64,000 nucleotides of DNA, taken from Streptomyces sp. A012304 (GTDB lineage Bacteria; Actinomycetota; Actinomycetes; Streptomycetales; Streptomycetaceae). How positions within the stretch are numbered: position 1 is the first letter of the stretch; every line of letters starts with the position of its first letter. Shown piece after piece: positions 1 to 8,300 of this stretch. Position numbers and translations under genes: made by a program. The notes under the pieces were generated by a model. It searched no databases. It was not told the DNA's origin and saw only the letters and a list, made by a program, of their open reading frames with translations. The stretch spans positions 84,581-148,580 of the forward strand of contig NZ_BQUN01000092.1 in NCBI RefSeq assembly GCF_026008495.1. The letters run 5' to 3'.

Positions 1-789
1 ATGCCGTCCGCCGGGGAGATCGGCGCGACCTGCCTGTACGCCGTCTACGACCCGGTCTCCCGGGTGTGCACCATCGCCAGCGCGGGCCACCCGCCGCCGG
101 CCGTGCTGTACCCCGACGGCAGGGTCACCGTGGTGCGGCTCTCCCCGGGGCCGCTGCTCGGCGTCGGCGGCCTGCCCTTCGAGGCCACCGAGGTGGAGCT
201 GCCGGAGGGCAGCCTGCTCGCCTTCTACACCGACGGCCTGGTCGAGGCCCGCGACCACGACATCGGACTGGGCCTGGACCGGCTGTGCCGCGCCCTCGCC
301 ACGCCCGTCCCCTCCCTGGACGTGACCTGCGAGGCCGTCCTGAAGGCGCTGCTGCCCGACACCCCCGACGACGACGTGGCCCTCCTGCTGGCCCGTACCC
401 GCGCGCTGCACACCGACCAGGTCGCCGCCTGGTCGCTGCCCGCCGACCCGGCGATCGTCGCCGACGCCCGCGCCCAGGCCTCCCGCCAGCTGGCCGTGTG
501 GGGGCTCCAGGAGGCGGCGTTCGTCACCGAGCTGGTGGTGAGCGAGCTGGTCACCAACGCCATCCGCTACGGCGAGGTGCCCATCGGCCTGCGGCTGATC
601 CGCGACCGGACCCTGATCTGCGAGGTGTCCGACGCCAGCAGCACCGCCCCCCACCTGCGCCGCGCCCGCACCTACGACGAAGGAGGCCGCGGTCTGCACA
701 TGGTCGCCCAGCTCACCCAGGGCTGGGGCACCCGTCAGACCTCCACCGGCAAGACCATCTGGGCCGAGCAACCCCTACCGACCGGCTGA
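1..789 (+). CDS. SpoIIE-type phosphatase fused to HATPase_c anti-sigma-like domain (5' truncated by window)
   Basis: The reading frame is open from the first base, so the true start and any sensor domains lie upstream. Residues 1-130 are the C-terminal half of a PP2C/SpoIIE serine phosphatase, with AGHPPP, the FYTDGLVEARD metal-binding motif and a final DDDVALLLA. Residues about 140-262 form a histidine-kinase-like ATPase of the RsbW type, with N-box ELVTNAIRYG and a glycine loop DEGGRGLHMV. Such streptomycete fusions normally control partner-switching sigma regulators by dephosphorylating an anti-sigma antagonist or binding sigma. That role is family knowledge, not shown here. The next gene starts 2 bases after the stop, so the two are probably cotranscribed. 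Domain call is firm; the partner is unknown. Confidence 0.85.
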   Translation: MPSAGEIGATCLYAVYDPVSRVCTIASAGHPPPAVLYPDGRVTVVRLSPGPLLGVGGLPFEATEVELPEGSLLAFYTDGLVEARDHDIGLGLDRLCRALATPVPSLDVTCEAVLKALLPDTPDDDVALLLARTRALHTDQVAAWSLPADPAIVADARAQASRQLAVWGLQEAAFVTELVVSELVTNAIRYGEVPIGLRLIRDRTLICEVSDASSTAPHLRRARTYDEGGRGLHMVAQLTQGWGTRQTSTGKTIWAEQPLPTG

Positions 790-791
790 CG

Positions 792-1802
792 ATGACGACC
801 CCACGACAGACCCCGGAGCCGGAGAACGAGCCTCGCGCTCGCGGGGAGACGGACGGGCCGCCGACGGGCGACGCCGCCCCCGCTCCCACGGGCACGCACA
901 CCCTCGGCCTGGTCTATCCGCCGGCCGGCGCGGGCGGCGACTACACCGGCATGCAGCTCGCCTTCATCGGCGGGGTGGCCGAGTCCGCCGCCGGCTACGA
1001 CCACGACCTGCTGCTCTCCCCCGCCAACCGGGCGGCGGACGCCTCCTTCCGGCGGATGGTCGACGACGGGCGGGTCGACGGGGTGATCGTGATGGAGATC
1101 CGGCTGGAGGACGACCGGGTGGAGTACCTCGTCCGGCGCCGCTTCCCCTTCGTCACGATCGGGCGCAACAGCCGGGCCGAGGAGACCAGCTGGGTCGATC
1201 TGGACTTCGCGGCCCTGGCGCGCGGCTGTGTGTACCACCTGGCCGACCTCGGACACCGCAGGATCGCCTTCGTCAACCGGTCGGAGCAGCTGTTCGACAG
1301 CGGTTACGGCTTCGCGCGCCTGGGCCTGGAGGGTTACACCAAGGCCATGGCGGAGCAGGTGCTCACCCCGCGCGCCTACCTCTGCGGGGACGACGTCGCC
1401 GCGGGCGAGACGGTCCTGGAGCGGATCCTGCTGGACGACCCGGCGACCACCTCCCTCGTCACCATGAACGAGGCGGCGCTGGAGGGCCTGTACCGGGGGC
1501 TGACGCGGCACGGCCGCAGTGTGCCCCGCGACTTCTCCGTCGTCGGCGTCGCGGCCGGCCGCTGGGCGGAACAGGTGAATCCGCAGCTGACCGCGGCGGA
1601 GATCCCCGCGAAGGAGATGAGCCGGACGGCCGTCGACCTGATGATGCGCCGCCTGACCTCGCCCGGCTCCTCCCCGAGGCACGTCCTGCTGAAGCCGCTG
1701 ATCTCGCTGCGGGAGAGCACCGGACCCTGCCGACCGGTGCCGGGTTCCGAGCCAGAGACCGAATTCCCGGATATACCTGACTTTCCGGACTCTGATTTCT
1801 GA
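792..1802 (+). CDS. LacI-type periplasmic-binding-like sensor protein lacking a DNA-binding domain
   Basis: This 336-residue protein begins with about 40 disordered, Pro/Glu-rich residues and then enters a LacI/PurR type 1 ligand-binding fold (HTLGLVYPPAG, DGVIVMEI, FPFVTIGRN, LADLGHRRIAFV, DFSVVGV). The usual N-terminal helix-turn-helix of about 55 residues is absent, and no alternative upstream start could supply it because the frame there encodes the phosphatase gene in another register. There is no signal peptide, so it is cytoplasmic. It lies 2 bases after a phosphatase/anti-sigma gene and 85 bases before a sugar ABC importer. I infer that it reports ligand to the signalling protein rather than binding DNA. 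A simple degenerate regulator is the alternative. Confidence 0.75.
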   Translation: MTTPRQTPEPENEPRARGETDGPPTGDAAPAPTGTHTLGLVYPPAGAGGDYTGMQLAFIGGVAESAAGYDHDLLLSPANRAADASFRRMVDDGRVDGVIVMEIRLEDDRVEYLVRRRFPFVTIGRNSRAEETSWVDLDFAALARGCVYHLADLGHRRIAFVNRSEQLFDSGYGFARLGLEGYTKAMAEQVLTPRAYLCGDDVAAGETVLERILLDDPATTSLVTMNEAALEGLYRGLTRHGRSVPRDFSVVGVAAGRWAEQVNPQLTAAEIPAKEMSRTAVDLMMRRLTSPGSSPRHVLLKPLISLRESTGPCRPVPGSEPETEFPDIPDFPDSDF

Positions 1803-1887
1803 GGGACTGTCCTTGCCGAGGCACTGTCCGCACTCGGATCTCCGAGCCCACCGTCCCGTCCCCGTGCGCCACCCCTGGGAGCAGACC

Positions 1888-3126
1888 ATGTCCTACGCCG
1901 TCGACCGCCGTGGCTTCCTGCGCGTGGCGGGCGCGGGGGCGGCCGCCCTCGGTCTCGGACCGGCCCTGGCCTCCTGCGGCTCGAACCAGCAGAGCGGCAC
2001 CGTCACCCTCACCTGGTGGGACTACTTCACCCTGGACAACTTCCAGCCCGCCTTCGCACGCCTGATCAGCGACATCGAGTCCAACGTCGACGTGCGGATC
2101 GAGCGGCGCACCTTCCCCTTCGCGGACCTGGAGCGGCAGCTCACCCTGGGCGCGGTCTCCGGCGACCTGCCGGACATCGCGATCGTCGACAACGTCTCCA
2201 TGAACTCCCTCGGCGGCAGCGGACTGCTGGCCGATCTCACCGAGCGGGTCGAGGAGTGGGGACAGGCGGACAAGTACTACGAGGGACCATGGGCCGGCTG
2301 CCAGGTCGACGGCAGGACCCTCGGCCTGCCCAACAACAGCAACTGCCTCGCGCTCTACTACAACGCCGGCCTGCTCGACGCCGAAGGCGTGCGGCCGCCC
2401 ACCACCTGGGACGAACTGGCCGCCGCGGCGCAGCGGCTGACCAGCGGCAACCGGTTCGGCCTGGCGCTGAGCGCGATCCGCACCGAGGAGGGCGTGTTCC
2501 AGTTCCTGCCGTTCCTGTGGCAGGCCGGAGGCGACCTGAACACCTTCGCCACCCACGGCGCGACCGCGCTGTCCTTCCTCGACGACCTCGTCGCCAAGGG
2601 CTCGCTGTCCGAGCAGTGCGTGGGCTGGACCCAGCAGGACGTCAACACGCGTTTCCTCACCCAGCGGGCCGCCATGCAGATCAACGGCCCGTGGCAGCTG
2701 CCCACCATCCGCCCGTCGAACGTGGAGTACGGCGTCGTCGCGCTGCCCCGGGACAAGGAGGCCGCGACCTGCCTGGGCGGGGAGAACTGGGTGGTGATGG
2801 AGAGCAGCCAGAACCAGGACAAGGCATGGGAGGTCCTGGAGTACGCCCAGCGGCCGTCGGTGCTGGTGCCGTACCTGGTGGCGCTCGGCAACCTGCCCGC
2901 CCGCAAGGACCTGGCGAGCGCCGGCACCTGGGCGTCCGACCCGGCCCTGCGGCTGTTCCTCAGCCAGCTGCCGCTGGCCCGCCCGCGCCAGTACGGCCCG
3001 CGCTACGCCGACGCCTCGACGGCCATCGCGGAGGCCGAGCAGGCGGTCCTCACCGGTACGGCCGCCCCCTCGGCCGCGGCGCGATCCGCCGCCGCGAAGA
3101 TCGACAAGGCGCTGGAGGGCAGGTGA
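1888..3126 (+). CDS. Extracellular solute-binding lipoprotein of a carbohydrate ABC importer (family 1)
   Basis: The 412-residue product starts with a twin-arginine segment (DRRGFLRVAG) followed by a hydrophobic stretch and lipobox LASC, so it should be Tat-exported and lipid-anchored. The mature part looks like a family 1 sugar-binding protein (TVTLTWWDYF, INGPWQLP, GENWVVME). An in-frame ATG 75 bases upstream exists, but the start chosen has GGGAG eight bases ahead and places the signal at the N terminus. It overlaps the first permease by four bases. No ATPase gene is nearby; in Streptomyces such importers often share the MsiK ATPase. Substrate cannot be told from sequence. Confidence 0.9.
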   Translation: MSYAVDRRGFLRVAGAGAAALGLGPALASCGSNQQSGTVTLTWWDYFTLDNFQPAFARLISDIESNVDVRIERRTFPFADLERQLTLGAVSGDLPDIAIVDNVSMNSLGGSGLLADLTERVEEWGQADKYYEGPWAGCQVDGRTLGLPNNSNCLALYYNAGLLDAEGVRPPTTWDELAAAAQRLTSGNRFGLALSAIRTEEGVFQFLPFLWQAGGDLNTFATHGATALSFLDDLVAKGSLSEQCVGWTQQDVNTRFLTQRAAMQINGPWQLPTIRPSNVEYGVVALPRDKEAATCLGGENWVVMESSQNQDKAWEVLEYAQRPSVLVPYLVALGNLPARKDLASAGTWASDPALRLFLSQLPLARPRQYGPRYADASTAIAEAEQAVLTGTAAPSAAARSAAAKIDKALEGR

Positions 3127-4049
3127 GGCCACGCCTTGCCACCCGACCTCGCTCCGACCTCACCCTCTCCGCCCGCCGCCGACGGGCCGGCTGTCTCTTC
3201 TCCCTGCCCGGCCTGGTCTTCCTCGGTCTCTTCCTGGCCTATCCCCTGCTCTACACGGTGTGGACGTCCGTCCATGACGTGGGTCTGCGCCAGCTCCTCG
3301 GTGACGGCGCGCCCTTCAACGGCCTCGCCAACTACCGGGCCACCGTCTCCGACCCCGACTTCTGGCACGCCGTACGCCTCACGGCGGTGTTCACGCTGGG
3401 CTCGCTGCTCTTCCAGTTCGTCATCGGCTTCGCCCTGGCCCTGCTGTTCGTCCGCCCGTTCCCGCTGAACGGGCTGCTGCGCTCGCTGGTGCTGCTGGCC
3501 TGGCTGCTGCCCCCGGTGGTCAGCGGCACCCTCTTCCGCTGGATGCTGGACGAGATCGGCGTCTACAACGCCCTGCTGCGCGGGATGGGCCTGGGCACCC
3601 TCACCAACGACTGGCTCACCGACCCGAGCACGGCCCTCGGTGGGGTGGTCTTCGCCAACGTCTGGGTGGGCGTGCCCTTCAACATGCTGCTGCTCCTGGT
3701 GGGCCTGCACACCATCGACCCGCAGCTGCACGAGGCCGCCGCGCTCGACGGCGCGGGCGCCTGGCAACGGTTCCGCTGGATCACCCTGCCGTTGATGCGG
3801 CCAATCTCGGTGACGGTGCTGCTGCTGGGCCTCGTCTACACCTTCAAGGTCTTCGACGTGATCTTCGTGATGACGGGCGGCGGGCCGGTCGACGCCACCA
3901 GCGTCCTGTCGCTCTACGTGTACGAGGTGTTCTTCCGGTTCTTCCGCTTCGGCGAGGGCGCCGCCGCCGGCCTGCTGCTGCTGCTCGTACCGCTGCTGGT
4001 CGGTGTGCTGTACGTGCTGCGGCTGCGGCGGGAGGGGGAAGCGGCGTGA
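3123..4049 (+). CDS. Sugar ABC transporter permease (MalF/UgpA-like)
   Basis: The 308-residue integral membrane protein has six predicted transmembrane segments and the permease EAA loop (EAAALDGAGAWQRF, then ITLPLMRP) that docks the ATPase. The GTG start overlaps the stop of the binding-protein gene (GTGA), implying translational coupling. Its stop overlaps the next permease in the same way. It would form a heterodimeric channel with that second permease. The charged N terminus (RSDLTLSARRRRAG) before the first membrane segment is usual for MalF-type subunits in this family. Confidence 0.92.
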   Translation: MRPRLATRPRSDLTLSARRRRAGCLFSLPGLVFLGLFLAYPLLYTVWTSVHDVGLRQLLGDGAPFNGLANYRATVSDPDFWHAVRLTAVFTLGSLLFQFVIGFALALLFVRPFPLNGLLRSLVLLAWLLPPVVSGTLFRWMLDEIGVYNALLRGMGLGTLTNDWLTDPSTALGGVVFANVWVGVPFNMLLLLVGLHTIDPQLHEAAALDGAGAWQRFRWITLPLMRPISVTVLLLGLVYTFKVFDVIFVMTGGGPVDATSVLSLYVYEVFFRFFRFGEGAAAGLLLLLVPLLVGVLYVLRLRREGEAA

Positions 4050-4876
4050 GGAGCCCGAGGGGCTGGCCGCTCACCGCGTTCGCCGCGCTGGTCACCGGCG
4101 CGTTCCTGCTGCCGGTCTACTGGATGGTCAACACCAGCCTCACCGACGCCGACCGCACGCTGGTCGAGGACGCCCGCTGGATCCCCGCCCCGGTCACCAC
4201 CGAGAACTACACGACCGCGCTCGCCGACGACGCCCTGCCGCGCGCCCTGCTGAACAGCCTGGTCATCTCCTGCGGAGTGGTGGCGCTCACCCTGCTGCTG
4301 GGCGTGCCCCTCGCCTACGCGCTCGCCCGGATCCGGATGCGCGGCTCCGGCACCATGGTCCTCGCGCTGCTGGTCGCGCAGCTGCCGCCCAGCATCGTGC
4401 TGGCGGCGCCGCTGTTCATCCTCGAACGCCGGGCCAATCTCGACGACACCCATCTGGGGCTGATCGCCGCCGACACCACCCTCACGCTGCCGTTCGCGGT
4501 GATCGTGCTGCGCCCGGTGCTGCGGACCATCCCGAGGGAGCTGGAGGAGGCGGCCCTGGTCGACGGCTGCGGACCGGTGGGCGTGCTGCTGCGGGTGATC
4601 CTGCCGGTGATGCTGCCCGGGGTGGCCGCGGTGGCCGGGCTGTCCTTCCTGATCGGCTGGGGCGAGTTCGTCTTCGGCCTCACCCTCGGCGCCGACCCCG
4701 GCGTCCAGCCCGTCACCGTCCTGCTCAACGCCTTCGTCGGCCAGCACGGCACCGCCTGGGGAGCCCTGATGGCCACCGCCACCCTGGTCTGCGTCCCGGT
4801 CGTCTGCGTCTTCGCGCTCTTCCAGCGCTTCGCCGTGACCGGCCTGTACACGGCGAGAACCCCGGACCGACGGTGA
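4046..4876 (+). CDS. Sugar ABC transporter permease (MalG/UgpE-like)
   Basis: A 276-residue permease with six membrane segments and an EAA loop (EEAALVDGCGPVGVLL, then ILPVMLPG). The first transmembrane segment is preceded by only seven residues, as usual for MalG-type subunits. It starts with GTG in a four-base overlap with the upstream permease and is the last gene of the importer operon. The stop codon lies in the loop of a strong hairpin. The operon contains no ATPase and no glycoside hydrolase, so the imported sugar stays unknown. Confidence 0.92.
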   Translation: MRSPRGWPLTAFAALVTGAFLLPVYWMVNTSLTDADRTLVEDARWIPAPVTTENYTTALADDALPRALLNSLVISCGVVALTLLLGVPLAYALARIRMRGSGTMVLALLVAQLPPSIVLAAPLFILERRANLDDTHLGLIAADTTLTLPFAVIVLRPVLRTIPRELEEAALVDGCGPVGVLLRVILPVMLPGVAAVAGLSFLIGWGEFVFGLTLGADPGVQPVTVLLNAFVGQHGTAWGALMATATLVCVPVVCVFALFQRFAVTGLYTARTPDRR

Positions 4877-4889
4877 TCGGTCCGGGGTT
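4858..4889. terminator. Perfect hairpin between convergent operons
   Basis: A 13-base-pair perfect stem (AACCCCGGACCGA pairs with 4877-4889) encloses a six-base loop that contains the stop codon of the upstream permease. The ABC importer operon and the leftward toxin operon converge here, so the hairpin can serve both as a factor-independent-like terminator. No U tract follows, as is common in Streptomyces. Confidence 0.8.
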
Positions 4890-4903
4890 CCCGGGTGCGG
4901 GGG

Positions 4904-5314
4904 TCAGGCCCCCTGGGGCCAGCGGCGTCGTACGTCCTCGCGGACCGCTCGCAGGAACTCGGCCGGAGGCCGGTACCCGTGGTCCAGGACGTAGTGGGTG
5001 ATCAGGTTCGGGGCGACGTAGAGAGTGCCGTCGTCGGAGCGGACTCTGATCTCCGCGCTTCCCAGCGCGTATTTCGAGTCGAATCTCTCCGACCAGGCGT
5101 ACTGCAACTCCGGCTTTCCGCAGAAGGTGCAGTAGTGCCACCCACGACTCTGCTCCTCCAGCAGATGCCCCAGATCGGCCAGGTTCTCCAGGTCCTCGAT
5201 CTCCACATCACCCTGCGGGAAATCATGGCCTTTCATGAGCCAGCCGATGGTCATTCCCTCCGGTGGGGAGTAGTAGTCGTAGTCGTAGAGACTGAAATCC
5301 GGGTAGTACGGCAC
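4904..5314 (-). CDS. Putative immunity protein of the adjacent RHS toxin
   Basis: A 136-residue acidic, cytoplasmic protein rich in Asp, Glu and Tyr (YYPDFSLYDYDYYSPPEG at the N terminus), with one CxxC pair (HYCTFCGKPE) near residue 81. I do not recognise the family. It starts with GTG 33 bases after the stop of the giant RHS gene and in the same direction, exactly where polymorphic toxin systems carry the cognate immunity gene. Small size, acidity and lack of a signal peptide fit that role. Function is inferred from position only. Its start has a GAGAGA sequence just upstream. Confidence 0.6.
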   Translation of the reverse strand: MPYYPDFSLYDYDYYSPPEGMTIGWLMKGHDFPQGDVEIEDLENLADLGHLLEEQSRGWHYCTFCGKPELQYAWSERFDSKYALGSAEIRVRSDDGTLYVAPNLITHYVLDHGYRPPAEFLRAVREDVRRRWPQGA

Positions 5315-5347
5315 TCTCTCGCTCGATTCTCGAACCGGGACGGTCGG

Positions 5348-8300
5348 CTAACCGAAGTGCAGGGCGTTGAACTCACGGCAGATCGCCATGTGGACGTCGC
5401 CCATGCCTTGGCTGATCACATTGCTGATGTTGGTCGCCTCGGTCACCGTCCGGCTCCCTCCCATGATGTTCAGATTCGTGGGCGGGGCGATGATGTAGTC
5501 GGGCAGGATGGATCCCGGACCGAAGGATTCTACCGGGCTGGGAGCATCGGGTCCGCCCTTCTCCACCGCCTTGCCCACGGAATCGTTCAGCTTCATGTTG
5601 TGCGGGATGTAGAAGTGCAGGGTGGTTCCCTGCGGAACCATCATCTGCCGGGAATTCTGGCCGTGGTACCCGTGCCCGGCATAGACCGTTTCACCGTCGG
5701 CGCGCTTACCGGTTTCCACGCTTTCCGGGCCCTTGTCCTTCGCGCCCACGTTCTTCTGTTCGCGGCCCTTGACCACCAGCGGCTGGTCGTTGTGGTCCTT
5801 GCGGGTGGTCCGCTTCGACGAGGCACCGGACCCGCGGTCACCGCCCGCGTCGTCCTTCGCCTTCGCGGGCTTGTCCGGCTTGGGTGCCTCCTTCGGCTTG
5901 GGCGCCGGCGGCGGGACGACCTCGTCCGCGGCCTTGGTGGCCTTGCTCGCGTCGGACGCCGCCTCGGTGGTCTTGTCGGCGGTCTTGACCGCGTCGACCG
6001 CCTCGTCGACGTACTTGGCTCCCTTGGCCGCCGTCGCCGCGTATCCGGCGAGCGGAATGGCGGAGGAGAAGGAGAGCCCCGCGTCGACGTAGTTGCCCTC
6101 GGCCAGGTACCAGGCGCCGTTGATGACGTCGGCGGCCTCACCGAGGACCGGCACCAGGCCCACGACGTCGAGCGTCGCGTGACCGATGTCGGACCAGCCC
6201 CACCACAGGCCCGTGGGGTCGGGGAAGACGACCGGGTTGTTGCGGCCGTAGGCGTAGGCGTTGAGGTGCTGGGGGTCGGTCAGGTCGAGCACCGGGTCGA
6301 CGGACAGGAAGCGTCCGGTGGCCGGGTCGTACTGCCGGGCTCCCATGTGGACCAGGCCGGAGCCCGGGTCGTTGGTCGCGCCGACGAAGCCCTTCTGACC
6401 GGGGATCGCGCCGGCGGTGCCGCGCACCTGCCCGAAGGGAGTGGTGCGCCGCTGGGTGACGGTCTGCGTGGCGGCGTCGACCGAGATCTCGGCGGTGCCG
6501 TTGTAGCCGCCGCCGAGCCAGTACACCTGGGTGGACGAGGTGCGGATGGCGACGGTGGCGCCGCCGAAGACGTAGTAGCGGACCGCCGTCTTGGTGTCGT
6601 CCGAGGTCGCGGCGGTGTTCTTGGTGTCGACGGTGAGTTCGGTGTCGCCCAGGTACAGCGTGGACTTGCCGTACTCGCGCCGGATGAGCCGGTTCCCCGA
6701 GGCGTCGTAGACGTACGAGGTGTGCTTGGCGAAGATCCACCGCTGCGCGGCGGTGCCGTTGCAGTCGTGGAGCGTGAGGTCGGTGCCGTCGGCCGTGGCC
6801 GAGGACGGCACGTCCAGGCACCGGCCGGAGGCGTTGTGCCGCAGGCCGCCGTCGTCGCGGACGCTCCACCTCTGGTTGGCGTCGGCCGGGTCGCAGGCCT
6901 GGACCTGGACGGCCGCCGACTGCGCGGAGCTCGCGGGCTCGGCGCACACGCCGAGGGCCTTGAGCTGCCCCTCCTTGGTCAGCTCCCAGTTCTGCGCGTC
7001 GGTCGTGCCGCAGGTGTGGATCTGTACCGGGGTGCCCGCCGCCGTGGCCGAGCCCTGGACGTCCAGGCACTTGCCCGCCAGGCCCGTGACATGGCCCTCC
7101 TCGCCCACCTTGGAGGTGGAGGCGAGCCTGCCCTGCGCGTTGTAGCGCAGCACCTGGTTGACGGCCGCGCCGGCCGCGGAGGCCTGCTTGGTGCGGCTGA
7201 CGGTGTTGCCGGCCGCGTCGTAGCCGTAGCTGTCGGCGGTGTTGGTGGTCGCCGTCACCGCGCCGGAGGTGTTGACCGTCTCGGTCTTGACGGAGGTGCC
7301 GCGCAGCGCGTGGACGGGGAAGACCCCGGCATTGTTCGGCGTGTAGGTGCTGGTGACCCGCTGTGCCGCGGTGCCGCCCGCCGCCGGGTTGACCGGGTTG
7401 CGGACCTCCTCGGTGCGGTTGCCGGCCGCGTCGTAGGTGTACTGGTGCCAGTACGGGGCCGGGCCGCCGATGGTGCTGCCCGCGGTCGGTTCGGCGCAGG
7501 TGGTGGACGTCTGCGTCCACGCGTCGGTGAGCCGGCGCAGGTAGTCGTACTGGAAGCACTGGACGTCCGGGGTCTTGCCCTCGGGGGTGTCCGCGAGCTT
7601 GGTGACGTTGCCGGAGGCGTCGTACGCCCAGTTGAGGTCGGTGTCGGGGGTGGCGACGGACTCGCGGTCGAGGCGGGTCCGGGCGAGCCTGCGGGTGCCT
7701 TCCTCGTAGAAGTTGGTGATCCAGGTCTGCTTGGCGGAGCTGCTGGTGCCGAGCGTGAACTGGAGCGGTTCACCGAAGTTGGAGTAGGTGGTGTCCCGGA
7801 CGTAGTCCGTGGCGCCGTAGGAGTAGACGGGCTGTCCGACGGTGTTGAAGCCGTAGGTGAGCTTCTCGGAGGCGAGGTTGCCCGCCGCCGGGAGCGTCAT
7901 CGACTTCGGCGTGCCGTCCACCCGGTACTCGGCGGTGGTGGTGTACGAGCCGCCCAGACCGGTCTCGGCGCCGGGCACGGTCACCGTGGTCTTGGTGGGA
8001 CGGCCGCCCACGTCGTACGCCTCGACCGTGGACTTGTACTCGTGGCCCCCGCTGAAGGTGCTCGCGGAGGTCATACGGCCGATGCCGTTCGGCGCGACCG
8101 TGTCGTAGACCCACGAGTTGAGGACGGTCGCGCCGTTGACGATCCTCGTGGTGCGGCCGAGGTTGTCGTAGCTGTAGGTGAGCGTCTGGCCGAGCGCGTC
8201 CGTGGTCGTCCTGACCCGGTCGAACTCGTCGTACGTCATCGACGTGGTGCCCTTGTCGGGGTCCACGGCGGTCTTCTTGCGACCGAGCAGGTCGTACGTC

